64,000 nucleotides of DNA from NCBI GenBank assembly GCA_014804425.1, contig JAAUZV010000014.1:335018-399017 (forward strand), read 5' to 3'. The notes beneath the pieces are model-generated. The model was given only the letters and a program-made list of their open reading frames with translations. It did no database searches and was not told the DNA's origin. The DNA comes from Lachnospiraceae bacterium. Its GTDB lineage: Bacteria; Bacillota; Clostridia; Lachnospirales; Lachnospiraceae. Positions within the stretch are counted from its first letter, which is position 1. Each line of letters starts with the position of its first letter. Made by a program: the position numbers and the translations under genes. Of this stretch, positions 36,707 through 45,447 are shown in pieces.

Positions 36707-36747
36707 AAAAAAGCACCCAAACCGTTTCCGGCTTAGATGCTGTGCTT
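36707..36747 (-). terminator. Terminator of the two-component operon
   Basis: On the minus strand AAGCAC and GTGCTT close an outer stem, and CTAAGCCG pairs with CGGTTTGG around a GAAA tetraloop, followed by TTTTTT (36712-36707). It lies about 60 bases after the histidine-kinase stop. Confidence 0.8.
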
Positions 36748-36808
36748 TGCTGCCTTTATTTGATTGTTTCATTTACTTTCCGCTTTTCTCTTTGCTTCTT
36801 TTTGTCTT

Positions 36809-38044
36809 TTACACTTTTTTCAGGGAAAGCTCCACAACAAAGCCTCCCTCCTGCCAAAAATGAATTTCTCCGTACATCCGCTCCATAAACAGCTTTGCCA
36901 GATACAGCCCGAGCCCCGAACCGCTCTTTCCCTTCGCGTTGCTCCCCCGGTAAAATTTCTCGCCGAGCAGGACAAGCTCATCCGTCTCCACACCCGCGCC
37001 CCCGTCCCGAATCCGAATCCCGAGACTTTGATCCGTCTCAAAAAATAGGATCGTCACGGGCGTACCCGCATATTTCCACGAATTGCTGACAACATTATCA
37101 ATGACCTGACGAAGCCTGAGCCTGTCCATCCACACAAGGCAGTGCGGCACATCCCCCTCTATATGAATCTCGCTGTAATCCTGTAATTCCTCAAACATCT
37201 CGCGGATACACGGGGACTGCTCCTCCGCCGGCTCCACTTTCAGAACCTCCAGCTCCTCTAAGCTTGCCTGAAACAGATTGTTCGCCAGCGCATCCACCAT
37301 GCCCGCCTTCGCATGAATGACCGCAACCTTTGCTTTTGTATCGGGATTCTGTTCCTTGACCTGTAATACCTCGCAGGTTGCCCGGATCGTGGCGATCGGC
37401 GTCTTAATATCGTGCGACAGCTCTGCGACCAGCTCCCTTTTACTGCGGTTCGCCTGATACTCGCTCTCCTTCGCCCGCTTCAATTCCTCGCGCATCAGGT
37501 CGAAGCTTTCCGTAAATGCGCCGAAATACTGGCGTTTCCGCATCGGCAGCGGAAAATCAAGATTTCCCTTTGCGATCTGCCTCGCAAATGTCTGCAATTG
37601 CGTAAACGGGCGGATAAAGCGCACATAGAAAACGCCGAACAATAACAGACCGCCGGCCAAGAGAATCCCCCACATGATCAGCATGCGCCTGTATAAAACC
37701 CGCTCCATGCTCCGATAACGTTGCTCGGACACATTCCAAACGATCTTACCGGCGCACTCCTCCCACTTCAGATCCATGATGAGCGCCTCATTTTGATATG
37801 CTCCGCCCAACGCGATCTCGTAATCCTCGTCCGAAAAAAGAAGGATACGGCCGCCGTATTCCTGTTCGATACGCTCCCGATCCTCCCCCTGCTTAAGCGC
37901 CTGTTCCGCCAGCATGCGCTGCTCGTTATAAAAAACCATGTCTCTGCCTTCCGCATCCGTTTGCTCAAAACCGTATCCGATGAACAGTAACAGCAAAAGC
38001 ATGACCGCCAGATAACAGAAAAGCCAATACCGCAGCTTTGTCAT
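36809..38044 (-). CDS. Sensor histidine kinase
   Basis: A 411-residue membrane kinase. It has a first membrane helix at 6-25, an outer loop of ~95 residues, a second helix near 125-145, a HAMP-like linker, H-box ELSHDIKTP with His211, N-box DNVVSNSWKYAG, G1 IRDGGAGVE and G2 GSGLGLYLAK. The ATG at 38044 follows AGGGAGAGG. It lies 48 bp downstream of its response regulator gene. The small outer loop and nearby ABC exporters suggest antimicrobial or envelope sensing, which is inference. Confidence 0.93.
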   Translation of the reverse strand: MTKLRYWLFCYLAVMLLLLLFIGYGFEQTDAEGRDMVFYNEQRMLAEQALKQGEDRERIEQEYGGRILLFSDEDYEIALGGAYQNEALIMDLKWEECAGKIVWNVSEQRYRSMERVLYRRMLIMWGILLAGGLLLFGVFYVRFIRPFTQLQTFARQIAKGNLDFPLPMRKRQYFGAFTESFDLMREELKRAKESEYQANRSKRELVAELSHDIKTPIATIRATCEVLQVKEQNPDTKAKVAVIHAKAGMVDALANNLFQASLEELEVLKVEPAEEQSPCIREMFEELQDYSEIHIEGDVPHCLVWMDRLRLRQVIDNVVSNSWKYAGTPVTILFFETDQSLGIRIRDGGAGVETDELVLLGEKFYRGSNAKGKSGSGLGLYLAKLFMERMYGEIHFWQEGGFVVELSLKKV

Positions 38045-38092
38045 GAAATTTCCTCTCCCTAAATGCGCCTTTCCGGCGAACATCTATCTTTA

Positions 38093-38896
38093 TCATCCTT
38101 CCAGCATATATCCCGTTCCCCAGATTGTTTTGATGAGCCTGGGTTCGGACGGATCCTCCTCCAGCTTTTCCCGCAGCCTCCTGATATGAACGTTCAAGGT
38201 GCCGTCACTGTAAAACGCATCGCCCCACACCGAAAGAAACAACTGCTCCTTCGTCACGATCGTTCCGCGGTGTTCATATAAGCATTTGAGCAGTGCAAAC
38301 TCCTTCGCCTTTAAAGGAATCTCCTGCTCCGCCGCGCCGCTCTGCGCACCTGTCCTATTCTTTTTCAGGTATACGCACAGCTTTTCCTCCGCAAGGCGGA
38401 GCGGAGCGTCCTGCTGCCCCGCGTCCGCGCCGCCGTTCATCGCTCCTCCGTTCACCGCTTTTATTCCATCCATCCTGCCGGTTTCCTGTTGCAGCGCTTC
38501 TCTCTTCACACTCTCCGCGGCGCGTCTTCCCGCCTCCATGCGCTTTAAGACAACCTGTACCTTCGCAAGCAGCACGCTCAAAGAATAGGGCTTTTTGATA
38601 TAATCATCCCCGCCGATGTTTAAGGCGATCAGCACATCACTGTCGCTGTCGCGCGCACTGATGAATAAGATAGGAATATCTAAGGTTTCCCTTATTTTTT
38701 TACACAGAGAAAAGCCACTCTCATTCACAAGATTAATGTCAAGCAGAATGAGCCCCGCCGTGTTTTCGGCTAAAAAAGCAAGGCACTCCTGCGCCGACTC
38801 CACATACTTGCAGCTTACGCCGAACATCTCAAAATACTCGCAGGTCATCTGCGCAAGTTCCACCTCATCGTCCACGATCAGACATTGCACATCCAT
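38093..38896 (-). CDS. OmpR-family response regulator with enlarged linker
   Basis: A 267-residue regulator. The receiver domain (1-120) has Asp9/Asp10, phospho-acceptor Asp53 in LILLDINLV, and Lys in DDYIKKPYS. The C-terminal winged helix (about 185-265) has the OmpR pattern (VTKEQLFLSVWGD, TLNVHIRRLREKLE, IKTIWGTGYML). Between them lies a ~60-residue linker rich in Gly, Ala, Asn and Gln, about three times the usual length and similar in kind to insertions in other genes here. OmpR-type regulators bind direct repeats such as those upstream of the exporter at 27462, but the link is untested. Confidence 0.92.
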   Translation of the reverse strand: MDVQCLIVDDEVELAQMTCEYFEMFGVSCKYVESAQECLAFLAENTAGLILLDINLVNESGFSLCKKIRETLDIPILFISARDSDSDVLIALNIGGDDYIKKPYSLSVLLAKVQVVLKRMEAGRRAAESVKREALQQETGRMDGIKAVNGGAMNGGADAGQQDAPLRLAEEKLCVYLKKNRTGAQSGAAEQEIPLKAKEFALLKCLYEHRGTIVTKEQLFLSVWGDAFYSDGTLNVHIRRLREKLEEDPSEPRLIKTIWGTGYMLEG

Positions 38897-38912
38897 GCCG
38901 GTTCTCCTTTTT

Positions 38913-41087
38913 CTATGCCTGCTCCATCTCCTGCAATTCGGTCTCGGTCTCCATCATCCGCTCCAACAGCGTCTCCTGTAAATGCTCCTCGCCGTCTAAC
39001 TGCTCCTGCAGCTCCATCAGCTTCTGATAGTCCGAGGCAAGCTCCGGCTCCATCAGACGCAAAGACAGCTCCGCCGCCCGCGCCTCGCTCTCCTCAAGCT
39101 GCTTCTCGTACTTTTCCAACTGCTTTTTGAGCCGGGACAGAACTTTTCCCGGGTTATAATATGTTTTTTTGTCAAATACATCGTCCAGCGTCGGATTCTT
39201 AGCGGCATTCCCGCTGCCGTTCATCCCTGACGCACCCTGTCCTGCCTGCGCACCGCTTCCGTTTATCCCGGCCGCGCCCGCGCTCTCTCCGGCGGTATTC
39301 TTTTTTTCCTGCGCAGCAGTTCCGTTCTCCCGTACGGTATCCTTCACGATACCGCTCATGCGCTTCTGTTTTTCCTCTAAATATTCCTCGTAGCCGCCCC
39401 GATACTGCCGCACCTCGCCCAAGTCAAACTCCAGCACGCCCGTTGCGATCCGGCTGACAAAATAGCGGTCGTGTGAAACAAACAGGATCGTCCCCGGGAA
39501 ATCGCCCAGCATTTTTTCCAGCGCATCCTTGCCCGCCATATCCATATGGTTGGTCGGCTCATCCAAAATGAGCAGATTCGGCTTGCGGTAAAACATCTTG
39601 CAAAGCTCTAAGCGCACCTTCTCCCCGCCGGAGAGCTGCCCCATCTGCTTCATGACATCCTCCCCCGAAAAAAGAAATGCACCAAGCGCGCCCCGCACCT
39701 GCTCGCGCAAAAGCTTCGGATATTCCTCCCAAAAATTATCCAATATCGTCTGCTCCGGCGGCGCATCCTTCATGACCGCCTCCTGCTGGTCAAAATACCC
39801 CCACTCCACATTGTGACCGAATGAGAATCTCCCCGAAAGCGGTGGGATCAGCCCGACAAGCGTTTTGAGCAGCGTCGATTTTCCGATGCCGTTCTCCCCG
39901 AGGATCGCCAGCTTTTGCCCCTTTTCCAATAAAAAAGAAACCTCCGCAAGCTCTTTGTCGTAACCGATCTTTAGGTTCTTGACATTCAACACTTCCGTAT
40001 AGCTTTCGATACGCGGCAGAAACATGGCGCGGAAGGTTTTCGTGTCAAACCGCCTCGGCTTCTCGATCTTCACCATATGTTCGATCGCCATCTGCTTGGA
40101 ATGCGCGGACGCCACCTTTGTCGGCGTGTTCTTCCACTTTTCGATCCACTCCGTCAGACGCTTGATCTCCTTCTGCTGCGCCTCATAATCCTTCTCCTGC
40201 TTTTGCAGATCTTCCTCTTTGCGCTTCATGAACGCGCTGTAATTGCCCGGATAACGCTTGATGCGGTGATACTCGATCTCATAGGTCACGTCGATCACGC
40301 GGTCTAAGAACATGCGGTCATGCGACACAATAACGACAGCCTTGTCATATTTTTGCAGATAGCCCTCCAGCCATTCGATCGTCTGCAGGTCAAGGTGGTT
40401 GGTCGGCTCGTCCAAGAGCATGATGTCCGGCCTTGAGAGCAGCAGCTTTATAAACGCGATCTTCGTCTGCTGTCCGCCCGAAAAGCTCCCGATCGGACGC
40501 TGTAAGTCCGCAAGCGCAAAGCCGAACTGCTGAAACATGATCTCCATGTCCCTGCGCCAGCTATATCCTCTGAGCGCCTCCATCCGCCTTTGCAGCGCAT
40601 TGTATTCGCCGAGCAGCCGCCGTTGTTCTTCGCTCTGCGGCTCTGCGCTCTGTTCCTCTGCGTCCTGCCGCCCTGTGTTCTGCGGCTCTGCGTCCTGCCG
40701 CCCGTCAGCTTCCTCCTCACTGCCGTTTCCGTGCGCCGTGCCGCTCTCCAATTGACACTCGATCTCTTTCATGCGCGCCTCGCAGGCGAACACCGCGGCG
40801 AAGGTTTTCTTGATCTCCTCCTCCACGCTTAGCTCCGCGTCCGGAAAGCTGATCTGATGCAGGAAGCCGATCTCCTGCTTTCCCGCCGTCGTAATGCCGC
40901 ACGTCTCGTCGCTGTCCAAATTGTTCATGGTAATGTCGCCGTTGATCAGCTTTAGGAGCGTTGTCTTCCCGCAGCCGTTCCGTCCGACCACCGCAATTTT
41001 TTCATGGTCGTGAATCTCAAAATTTACATCCTCTATAATCGTGTCCGCGCCGTACTGCACCAGCGCATGCCGTATCTGATACCTCAT
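38913..41087 (-). CDS. ABC-F family ATPase (ribosome-associated type)
   Basis: A 724-residue protein with two ABC domains and no membrane segments, as in the ABC-F family. The first has GRNGCGKTT, SFSGGQQTKIAFIKLL and IMLLDEPTNHLD; the second has GENGIGKST, QLSGGEKVRLELC and LLILDEPTNHMD. An Arm-type insert and a coiled-coil C-terminus are present. ABC-F proteins act on the ribosome, as translation factors or antibiotic-resistance factors. Two low-complexity insertions are unusual: a Gln/Glu/Asp-rich one near 120-155 with repeated GRQDAE units, and a Gly/Ala/Asn-rich one near 595-640. ATG 41087 follows GAGGAAG. Confidence 0.92.
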   Translation of the reverse strand: MRYQIRHALVQYGADTIIEDVNFEIHDHEKIAVVGRNGCGKTTLLKLINGDITMNNLDSDETCGITTAGKQEIGFLHQISFPDAELSVEEEIKKTFAAVFACEARMKEIECQLESGTAHGNGSEEEADGRQDAEPQNTGRQDAEEQSAEPQSEEQRRLLGEYNALQRRMEALRGYSWRRDMEIMFQQFGFALADLQRPIGSFSGGQQTKIAFIKLLLSRPDIMLLDEPTNHLDLQTIEWLEGYLQKYDKAVVIVSHDRMFLDRVIDVTYEIEYHRIKRYPGNYSAFMKRKEEDLQKQEKDYEAQQKEIKRLTEWIEKWKNTPTKVASAHSKQMAIEHMVKIEKPRRFDTKTFRAMFLPRIESYTEVLNVKNLKIGYDKELAEVSFLLEKGQKLAILGENGIGKSTLLKTLVGLIPPLSGRFSFGHNVEWGYFDQQEAVMKDAPPEQTILDNFWEEYPKLLREQVRGALGAFLFSGEDVMKQMGQLSGGEKVRLELCKMFYRKPNLLILDEPTNHMDMAGKDALEKMLGDFPGTILFVSHDRYFVSRIATGVLEFDLGEVRQYRGGYEEYLEEKQKRMSGIVKDTVRENGTAAQEKKNTAGESAGAAGINGSGAQAGQGASGMNGSGNAAKNPTLDDVFDKKTYYNPGKVLSRLKKQLEKYEKQLEESEARAAELSLRLMEPELASDYQKLMELQEQLDGEEHLQETLLERMMETETELQEMEQA

Positions 41088-41117
41088 GATGTGCTTCCTC
41101 TTTATGCCAAAGATAAC

Positions 41118-41163
41118 AAAATGAGCGGTACCCCGCCGTTTTGGCAAATGTATCGCTCATTTT
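41118..41163 (-). terminator. Terminator of the sugar importer operon
   Basis: AAAATGAGCG (41118-41127) and CGCTCATTTT (41154-41163) pair perfectly over 10 bp with a 26-base loop. On the minus strand it comes 24 bases after the lipoprotein stop and ends in TTTTGTT. Confidence 0.75.
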
Positions 41164-41186
41164 ACATTACTGTGATAATTGTCCGA

Positions 41187-41912
41187 TTACTTTACAGTCA
41201 CGGATGTGATATGCGGATTCACGCCCTCATACCAGTATAAGAAGCCTTCCATATCGACTACATCGCCGATCTGCAGATTCTTGACTGCCGCGTAAACATC
41301 CGTCGTGTTATCACACAGATAGGACTCTACCGTAAACGTATAGGTCTGTCCGTTTAAGGAAACATTGAAGTACAGATCGTCGCCGTCCGTACCGGAATTG
41401 TCCCACTTATACATGAATGCAGCGCCGTTGCCCGCATCCTCCACGGTCATCCCCTTGAACGATACAAATTCATTTTGATGCGCGATCAGGTCATCCGATC
41501 CGAGCATGCTCGTTACGTCAAGCGCCGATGCAACATAATTGCCATCCTCGATCTCGAACGTTGCGTCAATAATCTCAACCTCGCCCGACCACTCTGCCTT
41601 ATAGCCCGTTACCTTGATCTTCGTACCCGGCGTCAGCTTATCATAATCCGCCTCGGAGCAAGCCATCTCGTAAATAAAATATGCGCCGTCCTTATCCTGC
41701 GTATAAATCGTCGCCTTATTATCCCACCAAGCCTGCTTTGCCTGCACATAAGTCTCTACGACGACCTGCGCGTCCACTGCCGCAGCCACGTACTCCGCAT
41801 AGGTCATGACACCCTCGGACTTTACATCGCTTCCTGCACCACCCTTTCCACCGCAGCCTGCGAGCGCAAGCATCAGGGAAAACGTCAAAATCAATGCCAC
41901 ACTTTTTTTCAT
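41187..41912 (-). CDS. Lipoprotein, OB-fold-like
   Basis: A 241-residue secreted lipoprotein. The signal peptide ends in the lipobox LAGC, with Cys20 followed by a Gly-rich tether. The body is beta-rich, with two similar segments: TKIKVTGYKAEWSGEVEIID at about 95-120, and GDVVDMEGFLYWYEGVNPHI near the end. This is the pattern of OB-fold bacterial lipoproteins that bind small ligands. No catalytic motif is seen. It is the last gene of the sugar ABC operon, 116 bp after the solute-binding protein gene, so a supporting role is possible but not shown. Confidence 0.75.
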   Translation of the reverse strand: MKKSVALILTFSLMLALAGCGGKGGAGSDVKSEGVMTYAEYVAAAVDAQVVVETYVQAKQAWWDNKATIYTQDKDGAYFIYEMACSEADYDKLTPGTKIKVTGYKAEWSGEVEIIDATFEIEDGNYVASALDVTSMLGSDDLIAHQNEFVSFKGMTVEDAGNGAAFMYKWDNSGTDGDDLYFNVSLNGQTYTFTVESYLCDNTTDVYAAVKNLQIGDVVDMEGFLYWYEGVNPHITSVTVK

Positions 41913-42004
41913 TTTTTTCTCTCCTCTTTTTCTTTATGCGCGGAAGCCCCCTTCAGAGCTCCCATCAACAATCACACGTTGACATTGTACTCAACAATCG
42001 CAAA

Positions 42005-42039
42005 GAAATCAATAGCTTTCTTTTGAAATCAATAGCTTT
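42005..42039. repeat. Short tandem duplication over the stop of the solute-binding gene
   Basis: GAAATCAATAGCTTT occurs at 42005-42019 and again at 42025-42039, a 15-base unit with a 20-base period. The second copy contains the last codons and stop of the solute-binding protein gene. It is probably a recent slippage event. Confidence 0.75.
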
Positions 42040-43630
42040 TCTGCTTTTTTGCCTGCAAAATGACATAAAGTATGATCAAAATCCATACGACCGCCAGCGA
42101 AACAAGCAGAACGACCGCCGTTTTCGGAAGCGGACCTAAGTCTGTTTTTCCCGTCGCGGACGATCCGCCCTGATCTAAGCGGTACAGCGATGTCGTGTCG
42201 GCATAGAGCTTCTCCATAAACGCCTCATCCACGGTCTGTCCCCTCCTGACCGCCTTCACCGTCTCCTCGACCAACTGCCCTGCGGCATTGCGCAAGGATG
42301 CCGAGCCGTTAAACACCGGCGTAACAAAAGTATTGTCAATATTGTCAATCAGCAGCTTTGCCGCCTTGATCTTGATGTCATAGTGCAGGGCGTTGTCCTC
42401 GCCGCCCCTCGCCAGATAGTCCGTATACTCCGCCGCGTTCTGCGCCCTCGTCGTCACGGGGATATAGCCCTCCGTCTCGGCATACGCGATCTGCACGTCG
42501 TTCGTCAGAAGATACTGCGCAAACAGCCACGACGCCAATACCTCCTGCGGGTCGGACTTGTTAAATAAGCACACGGACGGTCCCTGTGAGATCATCTGCG
42601 GCGCACCCGTGTCAAACTGCGGAACCGTCATGACCGCGGTCTCAAACTGCGCCAGTTTCTCATCGCTGATATCCCGAAGCGGCGCGTCCGTTCCCATCCA
42701 TGTCGCGCCCGCCGTGGAATCGACCGCAAAAATACACTGTCCCGCATTGAGGAAGTTGGCGGGATAACTCGAAATCTTAAATGTGGAAAACGCTTTGCTC
42801 TTTCCATGCTCCGCGATCGTATAGAGAAGCGCCTTCGTCGTATCGCTAAAAAGGAGGATGTCCCCCTCGTCCGTGGAATAGTCGCCGCCCGTCTGCCATA
42901 GCATCTGGATCATCATGTTATCCGTGGATTTGTAGATAAACGGGATCAGCACGTTCTGTCCGTTGACGACGTAATTTCCGTCCGCGTCCGTCGCCATGGC
43001 CGCCTCGGATACCTCCCACACAAAATCCCATGTCAGCACATCGGGCAGCGTATAGCCCAGCGCTTCCACATAGGTTTTATTCACATAGCATGCCTCGGTG
43101 GAACGCATGAACGGAATTGCGTAATAGTGCCCGTCAAACGCGCCCTCCTCCAAAAAACGGGGAATGACCTCGCTCTGTGCCACCGCGTCAAAGCGCACCT
43201 CGCTCCCTCCGAGACCATAACGTTCATCAGCAAACAGCTCATCCAGGGGAACCACGACATTTGTTCCCGTCAGATAGGTTGCGATGTGATCCGGATAGGT
43301 GATACAGACATTCGGCGTCGTATTTGTGGAAATGTTCGTAATGACGTCATTATAGATCATTCCATAATCCGTATACAGACGCAGATTCACCTTAATATTC
43401 GGATACAGCTGTTCAAACTCAGCGATCGCCCGCTCATAAATGTCCGTCTGTGTCTTGTTCGTATCGTTTTTTGCCCAAAACGTGATCGTATAGTTCCTTG
43501 AGGTGTCGAATTCCTCCGGCATCCCGAACGGGTCAAGCCCCTTCGACCCGTGACAGCCCGCAAGCAGCGCGGCGGATGCAAAAAGCAGACATAACAGCAA
43601 AAAACGAACGGTCTTTCTTTTTTTCGTCAC
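42029..43630 (-). CDS. Extracellular solute-binding lipoprotein with C-terminal membrane helix
   Basis: A 533-residue family-1 (UgpB/MalE-type) binding protein. The lipobox LLAGC gives Cys26 as the anchor. The ligand-binding fold is visible from YTITFWAKNDTNKTQTDIYE onwards, with NVCITYPDHIATYL and YYAIPFMRSTEACYVNK typical of the family. Unusually, after the fold ends there is a hinge (GGSSATGKTDLGPL) and a hydrophobic helix (VVLLVSLAVVWILIILYVIL) followed by QAKKQKSY, a second membrane anchor. The GTG start at 43630 overlaps the permease stop (GTGA), with a GGGGGG site, showing coupled translation. Confidence 0.92.
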   Translation of the reverse strand: MTKKRKTVRFLLLCLLFASAALLAGCHGSKGLDPFGMPEEFDTSRNYTITFWAKNDTNKTQTDIYERAIAEFEQLYPNIKVNLRLYTDYGMIYNDVITNISTNTTPNVCITYPDHIATYLTGTNVVVPLDELFADERYGLGGSEVRFDAVAQSEVIPRFLEEGAFDGHYYAIPFMRSTEACYVNKTYVEALGYTLPDVLTWDFVWEVSEAAMATDADGNYVVNGQNVLIPFIYKSTDNMMIQMLWQTGGDYSTDEGDILLFSDTTKALLYTIAEHGKSKAFSTFKISSYPANFLNAGQCIFAVDSTAGATWMGTDAPLRDISDEKLAQFETAVMTVPQFDTGAPQMISQGPSVCLFNKSDPQEVLASWLFAQYLLTNDVQIAYAETEGYIPVTTRAQNAAEYTDYLARGGEDNALHYDIKIKAAKLLIDNIDNTFVTPVFNGSASLRNAAGQLVEETVKAVRRGQTVDEAFMEKLYADTTSLYRLDQGGSSATGKTDLGPLPKTAVVLLVSLAVVWILIILYVILQAKKQKSY

Positions 43631-44502
43631 CCTTTTGTCCCCCCTCTTGATACGCCCGCCATGATTTTTTCACGGAAAATGAGAAACAGCACGATGAGCG
43701 GCAGCGAGATCACAACGACCGCCGCCATCATTGCGGGGATATTTTCACGGCCGAAGCCGTTCTCCCGGATCTCCTGAATGCCGTTCGACACCAGGAAATA
43801 GCGCTCGTCATCGGTGATGAGGCGCGGCCATACATAGGAATTCCAGCACTCGATCACCTTTAAGATCACGATCGTAATGAGCGTCGGGCGGCAGATCGGC
43901 ACCATCACCTTACACAGATACTTTAAGTCGGAGGTACCGTCCACTTTCGCCGCATAATAAAGCGAGTCCGGCACCTGCGCAAAATTCTCTTTTAGCAGGT
44001 AAATATAAAAAACGGATGTGACGGACGGTAAGATCAGTCCCAAAAACGAATTGCGCATGTTCATGTTTGTGATCGTCGCAAAGTTCGTGATGATGACAAG
44101 CTCGTTCGGTATCATCATCAGCGCCAGAAACAGCGTGAACACAAGATTTTTTCCCCGAAAGTCCAGGCGTGCAAACGCGAACGCCGCCAATGTGATGACC
44201 ACCATCATGATCGCGGTCGTCGCCACTGTAAAAATAAACGTGTTGAGCAGGTATCTGCCGAGCGGAACGGCGCTGAACGCATCCGCATAATTCTGAAGCG
44301 TCGGCGACAGGGTAATGAATTGCGGAATATATTCCGAATTGTACGCTCCGTAGCTTTTGATGCTCGTCAGCAGCATCCAGTAAAAAGGAAACAGCACGAT
44401 GAGCGCCCACAAGGTGAGCAGAATATAGGTGATCGTACGAACGCCTTTTTTGCGCCGCGCCGCCGTGCGCTCGACCTCCTGATAAGTATCCGTTTTTGCC
44501 AT
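43627..44502 (-). CDS. Sugar ABC transporter permease (UgpE/MalG-type)
   Basis: A 291-residue inner-membrane permease with six helices. The EAA loop (AAKVDGTSDLKYLCKVMVPI near 185-210) marks where the ATPase docks. The N-terminal helix follows a short charged stretch (ARRKKGVRTITYILLTLWAL). It pairs with the permease encoded just upstream. The start has AGGAGG 8 bases away. The importer probably takes up a glycerol-phosphate or oligosaccharide, judging by the Ugp-like subunits; the exact substrate is not visible. Confidence 0.93.
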   Translation of the reverse strand: MAKTDTYQEVERTAARRKKGVRTITYILLTLWALIVLFPFYWMLLTSIKSYGAYNSEYIPQFITLSPTLQNYADAFSAVPLGRYLLNTFIFTVATTAIMMVVITLAAFAFARLDFRGKNLVFTLFLALMMIPNELVIITNFATITNMNMRNSFLGLILPSVTSVFYIYLLKENFAQVPDSLYYAAKVDGTSDLKYLCKVMVPICRPTLITIVILKVIECWNSYVWPRLITDDERYFLVSNGIQEIRENGFGRENIPAMMAAVVVISLPLIVLFLIFREKIMAGVSRGGTKG

Positions 44503-44545
44503 GGAAGGATTCCTCCTTTTTGCAGTCAGTTTCTTGAGGCATTGA

Positions 44546-45439
44546 TCAATTGTACGTCGTGTGCTTACTGCTGATGAGCAGGTTGATACAGGTGATCGTC
44601 AAAACGATCACAAACAGTATGATCGCCGCGGCTGAGGCGTACGACGGATAACCGCCGCTGTCCCCGTAAAGCATGTCGTACACATATCCGACGATCGTAT
44701 TCATTCCCGCCGCGTTTAAGTTCGTCCCGAACAACGCGACGGCGTCGCTGTATTCCTTGAACGCGCCAATAAAGCCCGTGATGACAAGATAAAAGATCGT
44801 GGGCGAGATCATCGGCAGCGTGATCTTTCTAAAAATACGCGCGCCTGACGTGCCATCCACTTTTGCCGCGTTGTAATAGCTCTGATCCACGGATAAGAGC
44901 GCACTGGTGAGGAGCAGGATCTTAAACGGCATAACGACCCATATGATATAGAAACACATGACAAACATTTTCGCCCAGTACGGTCCGGAAATAAAATCGA
45001 CCGACTCCCCGCCGAACCAATGAATGAGCAGGTTCACAAGTCCGTCCGTGTACTCCGTCTTTTTGAACAGGATCATAAAGACGAGCCCGACGGCAAGCGT
45101 ATTCGTCACATACGGCAGAAAATAAACCGTCTGAAAAAGCCTGCGAAGCGGTTTGATGGAGCTTAATCCCACGGAGATCAAAAGCGCGATGCCCGTTGAG
45201 AGCGGCACGGTAATGACCACCATGAGGAAGGTATTTTTTACCGCCTGCAAAAAATACGTATCATGCAGAACATACGCAAAATTATAACCACCGGTTCCCT
45301 GATACGTCTGCGACGCAAAATTATAGCTCTCCTCAAACGAATACACAAATACGTCGATGAGCGGATATACCATAAAGCATCCCAAAAACAAAATAGCGGG
45401 CAGCAGATACAGCCAACCCTTAGCCTTATTTTTTTCCAT
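44546..45439 (-). CDS. Sugar ABC transporter permease (UgpA/MalF-type)
   Basis: A 297-residue six-helix permease with the EAA loop YNAAKVDGTSGARIFRKITL near 195-220. A long outer loop after the first helix (SFEESYNFASQTYQGTGGYN) is typical of the MalF/UgpA partner. The frame opens at 45451, where ATG overlaps the FRG-gene stop (ATGA), but a GAGGAATCGT site places the better start at ATG 45439 (MEKNKAKG). Either way the gene is translationally coupled to the FRG-domain gene upstream. Confidence 0.92.
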   Translation of the reverse strand: MEKNKAKGWLYLLPAILFLGCFMVYPLIDVFVYSFEESYNFASQTYQGTGGYNFAYVLHDTYFLQAVKNTFLMVVITVPLSTGIALLISVGLSSIKPLRRLFQTVYFLPYVTNTLAVGLVFMILFKKTEYTDGLVNLLIHWFGGESVDFISGPYWAKMFVMCFYIIWVVMPFKILLLTSALLSVDQSYYNAAKVDGTSGARIFRKITLPMISPTIFYLVITGFIGAFKEYSDAVALFGTNLNAAGMNTIVGYVYDMLYGDSGGYPSYASAAAIILFVIVLTITCINLLISSKHTTYN

Positions 45440-45447
45440 ACGATTCC

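Noticed and set aside
40600..40720. Possible CRISPR-like or tandem DNA repeat in the ABC-F gene
   Set aside because: The repetition is an in-frame coding repeat (GRQDAE-type units) without regular spacers.
43910..44542. 210-codon minus frame overlapping the UgpE-like permease
   Set aside because: It is an out-of-phase shadow of a well-supported permease; His/Gln/Ala-rich product without family features.
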